Part shown: positions 8,292-16,493 of the stretch, one piece after another
Layout: every line of letters begins with the position of its first letter
Numbering within the stretch: the stretch's first letter is position 1
Source: Phenylobacterium sp.
Lineage (GTDB): Bacteria; Pseudomonadota; Alphaproteobacteria; Caulobacterales; Caulobacteraceae
Assembly (NCBI RefSeq): GCF_004299445.1
Contig: NZ_SCTC01000033.1
Location: 35,261 to 99,260 of the forward strand
Length of the DNA: 64,000 nt
Direction of reading: 5' to 3'
Translations under genes and position numbers: made by a program
The notes under the pieces: generated by a model
What the model saw: the letters and a program-made list of their open reading frames with translations, nothing else
What the model was told of the DNA's origin: nothing
Database searches by the model: none

Positions 8292-9184
8292 TGGGCATTC
8301 CGGAATCGCAGCTCGAAACGTGGTCGCACCAGGGTTCGGTCAAGCAGTCGCGCGACACCTATGCGACCATCAGAGGCGTGCTCGATCATTCGAGCGCGCC
8401 GTACGCCAGCAAGGATTATGAGATCTTCCTGCAGGGCTCGTACGGCAATGACACGAACATATTCGCTGACAGCGATGTCGACGTGGTGATCAAGATAAAC
8501 TCGGTCTACTTTGACGACACGTCCGGCCTAAGCGAGGATGATCAGACAGCCTACAAGTCGGCGTGGTCGAAGGCTGGCTATCCGTACAGCGATTTCAAGA
8601 CGGACGTTACCAGCCACCTCGCCAAAAACTTCCCCGGCAAGGTAACGCCAGGCAAAAAGGCAATCCTCGTTGAAGGTGAAGGCAACCGGCGCGACGCCGA
8701 CGTGCTGCCGGCGGCCCAGTTCCGAAAATACCATCGCTTCCGCTCATGGAGCGACCAGAGTTTCACCGAGGGGATTTGCTTCTGGGATAAGGCCGGCAAC
8801 CAGATCATCAACTATCCCAAGCAGCACTCAGAGAACTGCACGACCAAGCACCAGAACACCAGCCAGCGCTTCAAGCCCGTGGTCCGCATCCTGAAGAACA
8901 TGCGCAATCGCATGATCGATGACGGCTACCTCCAGGACGGGGTTGCGCCCTCTTACTTCCTTGAGGGCATGCTCTGGAATGTGCCCAATTCAAAGTTCGG
9001 CAGCACCCGCGAAGACTGCGTCGTCAACTCCCTCAACTGGCTGATCACCGAAGCGGACCGCTCGAAGCTCTCCTGCGCCAACGACATGTATTATCTTCTG
9101 CACCCGACTTCACTGGTCACGTGGAGGGCTGAGAAGATGCAGACCTTCCTCGACGCGGCCGTGAAGTACTGGAAGGAATGGTGA
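8291..9184 (+). CDS. CD-NTase (SMODS), CBASS cyclic-nucleotide synthase
   Basis: This 297-residue nucleotidyltransferase has Gly49-Ser50 in FLQGSYGNDTN, the metal-binding pair Asp62 and Asp64 in DSDVDVV, and a third acidic residue at about Asp137 (DADVLP). These match the pol-beta-like fold of cGAS/DncV-like enzymes, which make cyclic oligonucleotides on phage infection. No regulatory genes (HORMA/TRIP13, or Cap2/Cap3 ubiquitin-like) adjoin it, so this would be a two-gene type I CBASS. I did not assign a clade. Confidence 0.88.
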   Translation: MGIPESQLETWSHQGSVKQSRDTYATIRGVLDHSSAPYASKDYEIFLQGSYGNDTNIFADSDVDVVIKINSVYFDDTSGLSEDDQTAYKSAWSKAGYPYSDFKTDVTSHLAKNFPGKVTPGKKAILVEGEGNRRDADVLPAAQFRKYHRFRSWSDQSFTEGICFWDKAGNQIINYPKQHSENCTTKHQNTSQRFKPVVRILKNMRNRMIDDGYLQDGVAPSYFLEGMLWNVPNSKFGSTREDCVVNSLNWLITEADRSKLSCANDMYYLLHPTSLVTWRAEKMQTFLDAAVKYWKEW

Positions 9185-9197
9185 CCAGCCCGACGCG

Positions 9198-9476
9198 TCA
9201 CAGGTAATGGAAGATCTGATCCAAGGTCAGAATGGTCTGCAGCGCGCGGGCCATCGTGTAGGTCTCCGCTGGTGCAGCTCCATGGCCGACGCCGTGTCGC
9301 GATGCGGTCACGCCGCCCCCGACGGGGTCGAAATGGCCATAAATGTTCTCAGTCAGGTAGCGCTGGAACTGACCCGGAAAAAACAGGCTGTCGTCGTCGA
9401 CCTTTTGAGTTGCGGCATCGGTAGCGAATTGAATGAGGCCCGGTGTCCGTGCCTTCGAGACGTCCCGTACCTTTGA
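9198..9476 (-). pseudogene. Remnant of the C-terminus of an unknown protein
   Basis: A protein-like reading frame on the minus strand runs for 92 residues to a TGA at 9198, but has a stop codon upstream (9477-9479) and no start. It contains FFPGQFQRYLTENIYGHFDP, SRHGVGHG and ARALQTILTLDQIFHYL. The Arg-His...His-Gly element near the end, followed by a hydrophobic helix, resembles HEPN-like or related C-termini I cannot name exactly. It is convergent with the CD-NTase gene, 13 bases after its stop, and may be what is left of a third cassette gene. Confidence 0.55.
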
Positions 9477-9521
9477 CTAGACGTCGGTACCGGGGCGAGC
9501 CCCATAGGCCGCGGAGCAGGC

Positions 9522-9573
9522 TGAACGTCCGTTTTCGGCCCTGGTCACAAGGACCGCTCCTGGCGCAGCGCTG
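9522..9573 (+). repeat. 52-nt dispersed repeat, copy A
   Basis: It begins TGAACGTCCG and ends TGGCGCAGCGCTG. It matches copy C at about 40 of 52 positions without gaps. It lies between the CBASS region and the LprI-like gene. Confidence 0.6.
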
Positions 9574-9601
9574 TCCGTCGGCTGGCCAGCAACTCTAGAT
9601 T

Positions 9602-10864
9602 CTATTGGCCCGCTAGCTCGGCGAGCTGCGCCAAGTGCGCTTGATAGAGGCGCAACAACGCGAAGGCGTCGCTAGGCGCGTTGTTGCGGGCGAGGATGAA
9701 TGCTCGCTGATCGGCGGTCAGGCCAGCGGGATCTCGCGATAGGGCCTGAGCGCGCCAGTAGAGCTCGTTCATCTCCCGATCGGCGGCGGCGAGTTCTGGC
9801 ATGGCGCAGACCAGCTTCAGCGTTTCGGCGGTCACCTTCGTGCAGTCGAAGGCGGGACCCGTGGCGTCGGGCTGGGGGAGGTAGACAGGCGACAGGTAGC
9901 CGAGGTCGCCGAGGAACCAGCGCAGCGCCTCGGGGTAGGTGCGGAACTTGACCTCCTGGCCAGACGGGCAGGGGGCGTCGTCGGTGGATGATCTGCAGGC
10001 GAGCGGCAGCTCCCAGTCGTCCATAGGATCGTAGCTCGTGAGCATAACCTGCCAAGCCGTCTCCAGCTGGCCCGCGCGGGCGGCGGCGGCCACGTAGGCG
10101 GGACAGGCCCCATTGGCGTGCGCGCGGCACTCGGCCTCGACCTCCGCCATGTAGTTTGCGTACACGCGGCGGAAGCGGAGCTGGGCCGAAACATCGACGG
10201 CCCGCCCGTTGCGCACGGCCAACACCTGTGGCGGCGTGTAGCTCCCAGCGAAGGAGGCAAAGGCGTAGTTGAAGCGGCGGTCCCAGAGCTGGATTTCTCG
10301 GTGACCGTCTCCGTCTAGGTCCTCAGGGAAAGCGGGGAGTTGCGACCCCTCGATCACGCCCACCTCAACCTTTCGCCAGGCTCCATCGAGGTAGTCGAGG
10401 AGGCGTACTACGCCGCAGCCGTGCGCGCAGGTGCCAAACGTTGTGAAGAGCACGGCGCTTTGTTTGCTTGCAGGGTCCAGGCGGCCAACGCCCAGCTGGG
10501 CTGAGGCTTCGCCGAAGCTGGCTTCGCCGGCGAGCGTCGCAGCCCGACCGTCCGGCCCCCGAACCTCCACGACAGGAACGCGGCCTTCGGGGGTGACTCG
10601 GGCGCTAAGGGTAAGCCCGAGCCCATCGGCGACGAAAGCGTTCGGCCCGGCGGGGTTGCCCTCCGTCCAGCTGAACAGGGTGTTGGCGGGTTGGGGGACG
10701 CCCGGAACCGGCGCAGAGGCTGTCTCGGCCAGCGGCGTGACGGGCGCGACGGAACGGCTGCCCATACCGCGGACAGCCGCAGTCACGAGCACGACCCCCA
10801 GGATCCATAGCGCTGCGATCAGCCAAGAGCGCGACCGAGGCGGCGAAGCGGGAGTCTCGCTCAT
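9602..10864 (-). CDS. Membrane-anchored protein with LprI-like C-terminus
   Basis: The 420 residues comprise one N-terminal membrane helix (about 13-32), a Pro/Ala linker, and a long extracytoplasmic part. The C-terminal ~100 residues carry a pattern of the lysozyme-inhibitor LprI / DUF1311 family: DCTKVTAETLKLVCAMPELA followed by ADREMNELYWRA. The middle has a calcium-loop-like LDGDGHREIQLWD, as in FG-GAP/VCBS proteins. Cys pairs suggest disulphides in the periplasm. It is divergent from hxsB with a 137-base gap and might protect or modify the cell wall, but no function is shown. Confidence 0.6.
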   Translation of the reverse strand: MSETPASPPRSRSWLIAALWILGVVLVTAAVRGMGSRSVAPVTPLAETASAPVPGVPQPANTLFSWTEGNPAGPNAFVADGLGLTLSARVTPEGRVPVVEVRGPDGRAATLAGEASFGEASAQLGVGRLDPASKQSAVLFTTFGTCAHGCGVVRLLDYLDGAWRKVEVGVIEGSQLPAFPEDLDGDGHREIQLWDRRFNYAFASFAGSYTPPQVLAVRNGRAVDVSAQLRFRRVYANYMAEVEAECRAHANGACPAYVAAAARAGQLETAWQVMLTSYDPMDDWELPLACRSSTDDAPCPSGQEVKFRTYPEALRWFLGDLGYLSPVYLPQPDATGPAFDCTKVTAETLKLVCAMPELAAADREMNELYWRAQALSRDPAGLTADQRAFILARNNAPSDAFALLRLYQAHLAQLAELAGQ

Positions 10865-11001
10865 GATGCGATGCCCGTGTTAGGCCCGCAGGCAGGTGTC
10901 CAGAACATGGTGAGTTGCATCCCCCCGAATGCGCAACCGCCACCATTGCAGCTCGCGACACGTCCGCCTAGGCTGCCGCCTCAACTCGCTGGGGGGCGGG
11001 T

Positions 11002-12441
11002 GTGCGACGAACGACAGATCTTCTTGACGGCCGTGTCCTCGTCTCGAATGACACGGGCGGTTACGCGGTGCTTGACGCCATCGACGGGGTTCGCCTCGCT
11101 GAGCGCCCGTACGAGCTTGCGCCATCGAGACGCGACGATCTTGAGGCGCGCGGCCTCCTTACGCCGTTGGGATCCGCCGACTGGAGCGAACTTGAACGGG
11201 CGGCGCACAGAACCCGCAAGTCCTTCCTGCTCGACGGCCCTGCGCTGCACATCTTCGTCGTCACCCTGCGATGCGACCATAGCTGCCAGTACTGCCAGGT
11301 CTCGCGGGCGGCGCTGACCGCGCAGGGCTTCGACATGAGCCTCACGGATGCTGAGGCCGCACTTGACCGCGTGTTCGAGAGCCCCTCGCCGACGCTGACT
11401 ATCGAGTTCCAGGGGGGCGAACCTGCTCTGCGGTTCGACCTGGTTCGTCACATCGTGGAAAGCGCGGTGCGGCGAAACGCCGAAGCGGGACGGACCCTGC
11501 GATTCAGCATGGTCTCGACCCTGCATCATCTTGGCTCGGACGAACTCGCCTTCTGCCGCGAGCACGGCATCCATCTCTCCACGTCGATCGATGGTCCTGC
11601 TCAGTTGCACGACGCGCAGCGACCAAATCCGACACGGGACGCCCATGCGCGCACGCTCGAGGGTTTGGCGCGGGCTCGCGAGGTGCTCGGCGGTGACGGC
11701 GTGGTGGCCTTGCCGACCGTCACACGCGCCGCGTTGGCGGACCCTATCGGGCTGGTTGAACACTACCGCGCCCTAGGGTTCCGCTCCATCTTCCTGCGTC
11801 CCGTCAGTCCCTACGGTTTCGCCCGCAAGACGAAGCGCGTCCATGGCTATGACATGGACGCCTTCGTGGGCTTCTATGTTCGCGCGTTGGATCACATCCT
11901 GAACCTCAACGCCCAAGGCGAGCCCTTCGAGGAAATCTACGCGGGCATCCTGCTGCGGCACATCCTGACACCCTTCCATTCCGGTTATGTGGACCTGCGC
12001 TCGCCTGCAGGCGCGGGCCTCGGGGTCCTGGTCTACAATTACGATGGACAGGTCTATCCCTCGGACGAGGCGCGCATGGTGGCCGAGACGGGAGACCGCC
12101 GACTGGCCTTAGGGGACGTCCAAACCTCCCTCGATGAGCTTCTCGACTCCCCGGCGATGGCTTGGCTTCGCCAAGGCGCTGTCGCCGAAGAACTCCCTGG
12201 CTGCGACCGCTGCGCCTTCGTGCCGTTCTGCGGCGCGGATCCGGTCTACCACGGCGCCATTCACGGCGATCCCGTGGGCGACCGGGCGACGAGCGAATTC
12301 TGCGCCAAGCACATGGGCTTGTTCCGGCATCTCTTCCGTAGCATCGCAGATGGCGACCCGACGACCCTGCGCACCTTCACGGCCTGGGCGCTGGGCAAGT
12401 CGCGTACGGACATCGCCGAGCCGGGCTACGTCGAGCGATGA
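11002..12441 (+). CDS. hxsB: His-Xaa-Ser system radical SAM maturase HxsB
   Basis: This 479-residue radical SAM enzyme has its [4Fe-4S] motif as Cys91, Cys95 and Cys98 (CDHSCQYC) and QGGEP at 137-141. A C-terminal SPASM-like cluster (Cys401, Cys404, Cys410, Cys434) is typical of peptide-modifying maturases. By family it acts with HxsC on the His-Xaa-Ser repeat protein HxsA; the chemistry is not known to me. The GTG at 11002 follows a G-rich site; an in-frame stop lies 33 bases upstream, so no longer start exists. It overlaps hxsC by four bases. Confidence 0.88.
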   Translation: MRRTTDLLDGRVLVSNDTGGYAVLDAIDGVRLAERPYELAPSRRDDLEARGLLTPLGSADWSELERAAHRTRKSFLLDGPALHIFVVTLRCDHSCQYCQVSRAALTAQGFDMSLTDAEAALDRVFESPSPTLTIEFQGGEPALRFDLVRHIVESAVRRNAEAGRTLRFSMVSTLHHLGSDELAFCREHGIHLSTSIDGPAQLHDAQRPNPTRDAHARTLEGLARAREVLGGDGVVALPTVTRAALADPIGLVEHYRALGFRSIFLRPVSPYGFARKTKRVHGYDMDAFVGFYVRALDHILNLNAQGEPFEEIYAGILLRHILTPFHSGYVDLRSPAGAGLGVLVYNYDGQVYPSDEARMVAETGDRRLALGDVQTSLDELLDSPAMAWLRQGAVAEELPGCDRCAFVPFCGADPVYHGAIHGDPVGDRATSEFCAKHMGLFRHLFRSIADGDPTTLRTFTAWALGKSRTDIAEPGYVER

Positions 12442-13583
12442 CGGGCGCCGTCCCGCTTCATACCCACGCGCGGGTTTCCGGCGTCGACCGGCCTGAGATC
12501 CTCAAGGTGCTTTCGCCTGAGGAAGCGGTCGGCTCGCACCTTCCGCCGCAAGACGTCCTGCTGTTCGCGGAAGGCATAGACGGCCCAAGCCTCACTCGGC
12601 CCGGCGATGCGCCGGCTCGCGTGGAGGATCTCCGCGACCGCAGGGTCATCCGACCGGGCGACGTCGTACGTCTGCGGCCGGGCGGCAGCCTGGTGTCGGT
12701 ACTCTATCGCCGGGGTTCCACCTCCAACACGCTCTTCGCCACCGAGCGCTGCAACAGCCTCTGCTTGATGTGCTCCCAGCCGCCGCGCGATGAGGACGAC
12801 CGTTGGCGTGTCGACGAGATGTTGCGGGTGATCAGCCTGGTCGACCGCGAGGAATTGCAACTCGGGATCACCGGGGGTGAGCCTACGCTGCTCGGCGAGG
12901 ATCTCGCGCGGGTGTTGGACGCCATCAGCGTCTACCTGCCCGACACCCAGGTCCAGATCCTCACCAATGGTCGGACCTTCGCCGACGCGGCCCTGGCAGA
13001 GCGGCTGGCCACGATCCATCGCGACCGTACGGTCTGGGCGGTGCCGCTCTATGGCGATGTCGCGCGCCTCCACGATGAAGTGGTCGACGTCGAGGGTGCC
13101 TTTAGGGAGACCCTCGACGGCCTCTATCAACTCGGGCGGCTCAGGGCTCGGGTGGAGATCCGGGTGGTGCTGCACCAATTGACCATCCCGCGTCTCGCGC
13201 AACTCTCCGCCTTCATTTATCGACGGTTGCCCTTCGTGAATCACGTCGCGCTGATGGGCTTGGAGCCGATGGGCTTCGCCAAGACCAACCGCGACCGGCT
13301 CTGGATCGACCCGGCCGACTATCAGGCGGAGTTGGCGGCAGCGGTCTTCCACCTCGCCGCACGCGGCCTGCCGGTCTCGATCTACAATCTCCCGCTCTGC
13401 GTGCTTGACCGGCGGCTTTGGCCGTTTGCGCGACAATCCATATCCGGGTGGAAGAACATCTATCCGCCGGACTGTAAGGATTGCGTCGTGCGCGATCACT
13501 GCGCCGGCTTCTTCGCCTCCGCCGGCCCGACCTGGCGAAGCCGCGCGGTCCGTCCCTTCCAGTTTGAGGAGTTTGCCGCGTGA
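12438..13583 (+). CDS. hxsC: His-Xaa-Ser system radical SAM maturase HxsC
   Basis: This 381-residue radical SAM protein has Cys105, Cys109 and Cys112 in RCNSLCLMC and the SAM-binding ITGGEPTLLG. A C-terminal Cys cluster (CKDCVVRDHC) may bind a further Fe-S centre. It is the second maturase of the Hxs system. Overlaps of four bases at both ends tie it to hxsB and hxsA in one operon. Confidence 0.88.
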   Translation: MTGAVPLHTHARVSGVDRPEILKVLSPEEAVGSHLPPQDVLLFAEGIDGPSLTRPGDAPARVEDLRDRRVIRPGDVVRLRPGGSLVSVLYRRGSTSNTLFATERCNSLCLMCSQPPRDEDDRWRVDEMLRVISLVDREELQLGITGGEPTLLGEDLARVLDAISVYLPDTQVQILTNGRTFADAALAERLATIHRDRTVWAVPLYGDVARLHDEVVDVEGAFRETLDGLYQLGRLRARVEIRVVLHQLTIPRLAQLSAFIYRRLPFVNHVALMGLEPMGFAKTNRDRLWIDPADYQAELAAAVFHLAARGLPVSIYNLPLCVLDRRLWPFARQSISGWKNIYPPDCKDCVVRDHCAGFFASAGPTWRSRAVRPFQFEEFAA

Positions 13584-14239
13584 CTTGGCGCGAGCGTTTG
13601 GCCCTGTTGCTTGGGGCGGCCAGCCCCTTCGCGGCGGGCGGACCTGTCATGGCGACGCCGTCGGTCCTGCCACGGTTGCAGGACGGGCGAGAGACTGTTT
13701 CGCCGATCCAGCCGCTCGAATTCTGGAGCGACCCGGCTCATGCCGATCATGCGCTTCAGTTGGCGGGGCATCGCAGCCACAGCAGCCATTCCAGCCACCG
13801 GAGCCATTCGAGTCACGTGTCCGGCTCCGGGCATGCGTCGCACTATTCCGGCAGCACGGTCACGACCCCGTCGCCAGTCTACCGCGCGCCGGCGCCGGTC
13901 TACACGCCGCCAGCGCCCGTCTACACGCCGCCGACCCCACGGGCGCCGTCGACTGGAGGCCGGACAAGTTCGCCGGTCCGAGGCTTGCCGTCGACGGCAT
14001 CGCCGACCCCACCCGCAGGTCTCACATCCAGTGGTCGCCTGACGCAGGACACAGTAAGTCAGTTCGTTCAACGCGTGCAGATTGCCCTGATGGTGAAGGG
14101 CTACGACCCAGGACCAGCCGATGGCGAGCTCTCCCCGAAGACCCGCGATGCGCTCAGGGCGTTCCAAACCGCCTCCAACCTGGAAGTGAGCGGAAACATG
14201 GATGTGCCGACCCTCAATGCGCTCGGCGTGCTGAAGTAG
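13580..14239 (+). CDS. hxsA: His-Xaa-Ser repeat protein HxsA with peptidoglycan-binding domain
   Basis: This 219-residue protein has a hydrophobic N-terminus, then a run of His-Xaa-Ser units at residues 64-90 (HRSHSSHSSHRSHSSH and two later units). A Pro-rich spacer follows (about 92-140), then a C-terminal peptidoglycan-binding type 1 domain (about 152-219, LMVKGYDPGPADGELSPKTR). The His-X-Ser region is the presumed substrate of HxsB and HxsC, and the C-terminal domain would anchor it in the wall. No hxsD was found nearby, though it is normally part of the system. Confidence 0.88.
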   Translation: MTWRERLALLLGAASPFAAGGPVMATPSVLPRLQDGRETVSPIQPLEFWSDPAHADHALQLAGHRSHSSHSSHRSHSSHVSGSGHASHYSGSTVTTPSPVYRAPAPVYTPPAPVYTPPTPRAPSTGGRTSSPVRGLPSTASPTPPAGLTSSGRLTQDTVSQFVQRVQIALMVKGYDPGPADGELSPKTRDALRAFQTASNLEVSGNMDVPTLNALGVLK

Positions 14240-14287
14240 GTCTACTGCGCCAGCAGCCGGGGAGGCACACAAGTTGCAGGCTTCCGC

Positions 14288-14340
14288 TCAAACGTCCGCC
14301 ATGCGCACCGATCCCAAGTTCCGCTTGTGGCGCACCTCTG
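14288..14340 (+). repeat. 52-nt dispersed repeat, copy B
   Basis: This is a diverged copy (53 nt) with AAACGTCCGCC near its start and CCAAGTTCCGCTTGTGGCGC near its end. It lies 48 bases after the hxsA stop. A second partial motif, AATGTCCGCTATGGGTCG, follows at 14361. Confidence 0.5.
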
Positions 14341-14541
14341 CCTCAGAGGTGCCGACGGTTAATGTCCGCTATGGGTCGAGTCCATTCGACCTTCACATCA
14401 ATCCCACGAACGTCAGGTTTCGGGCTCGGAGCCAAGGTCCGCTACCGGCGCGCAGAAGAACTCGTCCGAGCGGGATGGAGAAAATCTGTCAGGCCGTGCG
14501 CCCGCTCTATAATGCCTCTATTTCCGGGGCCGGAGGTGACG

Positions 14542-15216
14542 TTGATCAAACCCCCTGGACGTCCGGACAGAATGCGCCGGCTTTCGAAGGCCGAACTTGC
14601 GGACATCGACGCACGCCTTCGGCAATGGCAGTCGTTTGACGAGATCGACGCGGTGTTGAAGGCCGTGCGGGAGACCACCGGTTTCTATGCGGTCGGCCAG
14701 GGTGGCCTCAAGATTTGGCGGGAGGCATTCGTGGCCGTCTCGTGCGCGTTGCAAACCCACGCGAGGCGCATAAGGCTTGGCGGCGACCCGCCGGATTTCG
14801 AGCTCGACTACGGTGACCACGTGCGCGCGTTCGAGCTCGTGGACGTGTTTCCGGTCGGTCGGCGGCTCGGCCGCGAATACGACACCTTCGCCGACCTCTG
14901 GAACAATTCCCAAGGCATTCCCCTGGAGCACGTCGACATGGAGGCGGAGCTAGAGGCCTTGCCGGCGGACTTGGAGGCTCAGCTGCAGGCGAAGGCCGCG
15001 AAGGGGTATAGTCCGTCGCCGATCCTAGTGGCCGACATCCATCATGCGATTTTCCCACAGAGCGACATTGGCGATCTCAGCCGGCTGGCTGGGATAGCGC
15101 GGCGATACCTGACCCACTTCCCTGAGGTCTGGCTGCGCATGAGCAGAAATCTGGTGCGGGTATCTCCTTTCGGCGAAACGCGCATCCATGGCGCCCATGA
15201 CGCGGGCGGCGACTAG
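14542..15216 (+). CDS. Hypothetical protein
   Basis: This 224-residue soluble protein has no domain I can name. The TTG at 14542 has an excellent GGAGG site seven bases upstream; an ATG at 14572 is the alternative. The frame is open for more than 1 kb upstream, but that part is the shadow of hxsC and hxsA. Visible stretches include GGDPPDFELDYGDHVRAFEL and VGRRLGREYDTF, a style I associate with uncharacterised proteins but cannot place. The neighbours are the Hxs operon and another unknown gene. Confidence 0.65.
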   Translation: MIKPPGRPDRMRRLSKAELADIDARLRQWQSFDEIDAVLKAVRETTGFYAVGQGGLKIWREAFVAVSCALQTHARRIRLGGDPPDFELDYGDHVRAFELVDVFPVGRRLGREYDTFADLWNNSQGIPLEHVDMEAELEALPADLEAQLQAKAAKGYSPSPILVADIHHAIFPQSDIGDLSRLAGIARRYLTHFPEVWLRMSRNLVRVSPFGETRIHGAHDAGGD

Positions 15217-15485
15217 CGGCGGCTGGGGTCCTGTCGCGGCTCTGGGCCCGCGGCGGTCGAGGCCTCGCTCTGTGGTCGCGCCGACGCGGCCTTGATTTGC
15301 AACCAGTACTCCGCCTGATCCTCCGACCCAGCCACCCTGGCGTCACCGGAGCGGTGCCGCCAGGGTAGGTCCTCGACCGTCACGCCCCGCAAAATCTGTG
15401 GTGGAGCGTCTGGGAGTTGCCTTGTTGGAAGCGGCCTCCATGACCTCAATATGACAACTTTCGCCGACCGGGGAAACGCGACCTC

Positions 15486-16298
15486 ATGACAAGTCTGATC
15501 ACCTGGGTTTCACGCGATCATCAGCGCTTTGCAGCGCTGCATGTCGCCAGTGACAGCCGCGTCTCATGGGAGGTGACGGCCGGCCGCTGGGACGCCGGCC
15601 GCAAGGTGTTCGCGTCCAAGGTGACGCCTGATATCTGGGCCTACTGTGGAGATGTATTGTTCCCAGCGCTTGTTCTGAGCCAGCTTGTGAGCGCGGCCGA
15701 CCATGGTCTGGTGCTCGGCGAGGGCCCACCAGAAATTCGTCATGCACGAGCGGTGGAGGCGATGCAGGCTTCCTTCCGTCGTCGACATCGGGCCGTCGAA
15801 CGCGACTTCACAATTCTCCACGCGAGCCGAGAGGGGGAGGGGCGTGACGCACGCCCCCGGCTTTGGAGGACCTCGGTCGTGGTGAAAACCGGCACGTGGG
15901 TCGACGAGGAGTTGGCGATCGACGAGAACTTCGCGGGTGTGGTTGAGCGTTTCGGGACTGGCCGAGTCTCAATGACGCTTGCCGGTCAGCCATGGAAGGG
16001 TAGTGCGGTAGGTGAAACAAGCCGGGCCGTCTACAGCGGCTTTTGCGACTCGCTGAAGAGCGGAAAGGACCCCTCGACAGGCGGCGCCCCTCAACTCGCG
16101 TCACTATTCCCTAGAGGCCCTGGCCGTACCTCCGGCGTACTACATGATGGGGATCTTTATCTGCATGGATTGCCGATCCTAGAGGTTTGCGGTGCTTCCG
16201 AGATCGAATGGTATGATCGACTCTTCCAACGTATTGATCCAACGACCAGAGCGCGCCGCCTTGGCGCGGCCCGTCAGCCGAGGCCAAAAGGGATTTGA
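15486..16298 (+). CDS. Uncharacterised protein, possibly Ntn-hydrolase-like
   Basis: This 270-residue protein begins MTSLITWVSRDHQRFAALH, with ASDSRVSW, FASKVTPDIWAYCGDVLFP and an alternating strand pattern near the N-terminus. The layout (early Ser/Thr, SDSR, Gly-rich strand) recalls proteasome-type N-terminal nucleophile folds, but I cannot show a catalytic residue. No signal peptide or membrane helix is visible. It is a single gene between unknown neighbours, followed by copy C of the dispersed repeat. Confidence 0.5.
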   Translation: MTSLITWVSRDHQRFAALHVASDSRVSWEVTAGRWDAGRKVFASKVTPDIWAYCGDVLFPALVLSQLVSAADHGLVLGEGPPEIRHARAVEAMQASFRRRHRAVERDFTILHASREGEGRDARPRLWRTSVVVKTGTWVDEELAIDENFAGVVERFGTGRVSMTLAGQPWKGSAVGETSRAVYSGFCDSLKSGKDPSTGGAPQLASLFPRGPGRTSGVLHDGDLYLHGLPILEVCGASEIEWYDRLFQRIDPTTRARRLGAARQPRPKGI

Positions 16299-16331
16299 AG
16301 CCTGAGCGCTGCGTGCGCTTGCAGCGGCCCG

Positions 16332-16383
16332 TGAACGTCCGCTGTCGGGCCGGGACCCAACTTCCGCTCCTGGCGCAAACCTG
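16332..16383 (+). repeat. 52-nt dispersed repeat, copy C
   Basis: It starts TGAACGTCCGCTGTCGGGCC and ends GCTCCTGGCGCAAACCTG. It lies in the gap before the MotA/MotB-like operon and is the copy closest to the apparent consensus. Confidence 0.6.
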
Positions 16384-16493
16384 CCGCCGTCTGAGTGTGC
16401 AACGACGTCCAAGGCGCGGCGTTTGGCCTGCCGCTGAGATGCCGCGTCCTAACAGCCTGGAATTGCAAAACCCCACAGCCTATAGTCAAGCCT

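Noticed and set aside
9207..9476. Plus-strand 89-residue frame after CBASS
   Set aside because: The opposite strand carries the protein-like sequence; the plus frame shows no motif or ribosome site.
13405..14541. Long open frame through hxsC/hxsA and beyond
   Set aside because: Only the part after 14542 is protein-like; the rest is a shadow of the Hxs genes.
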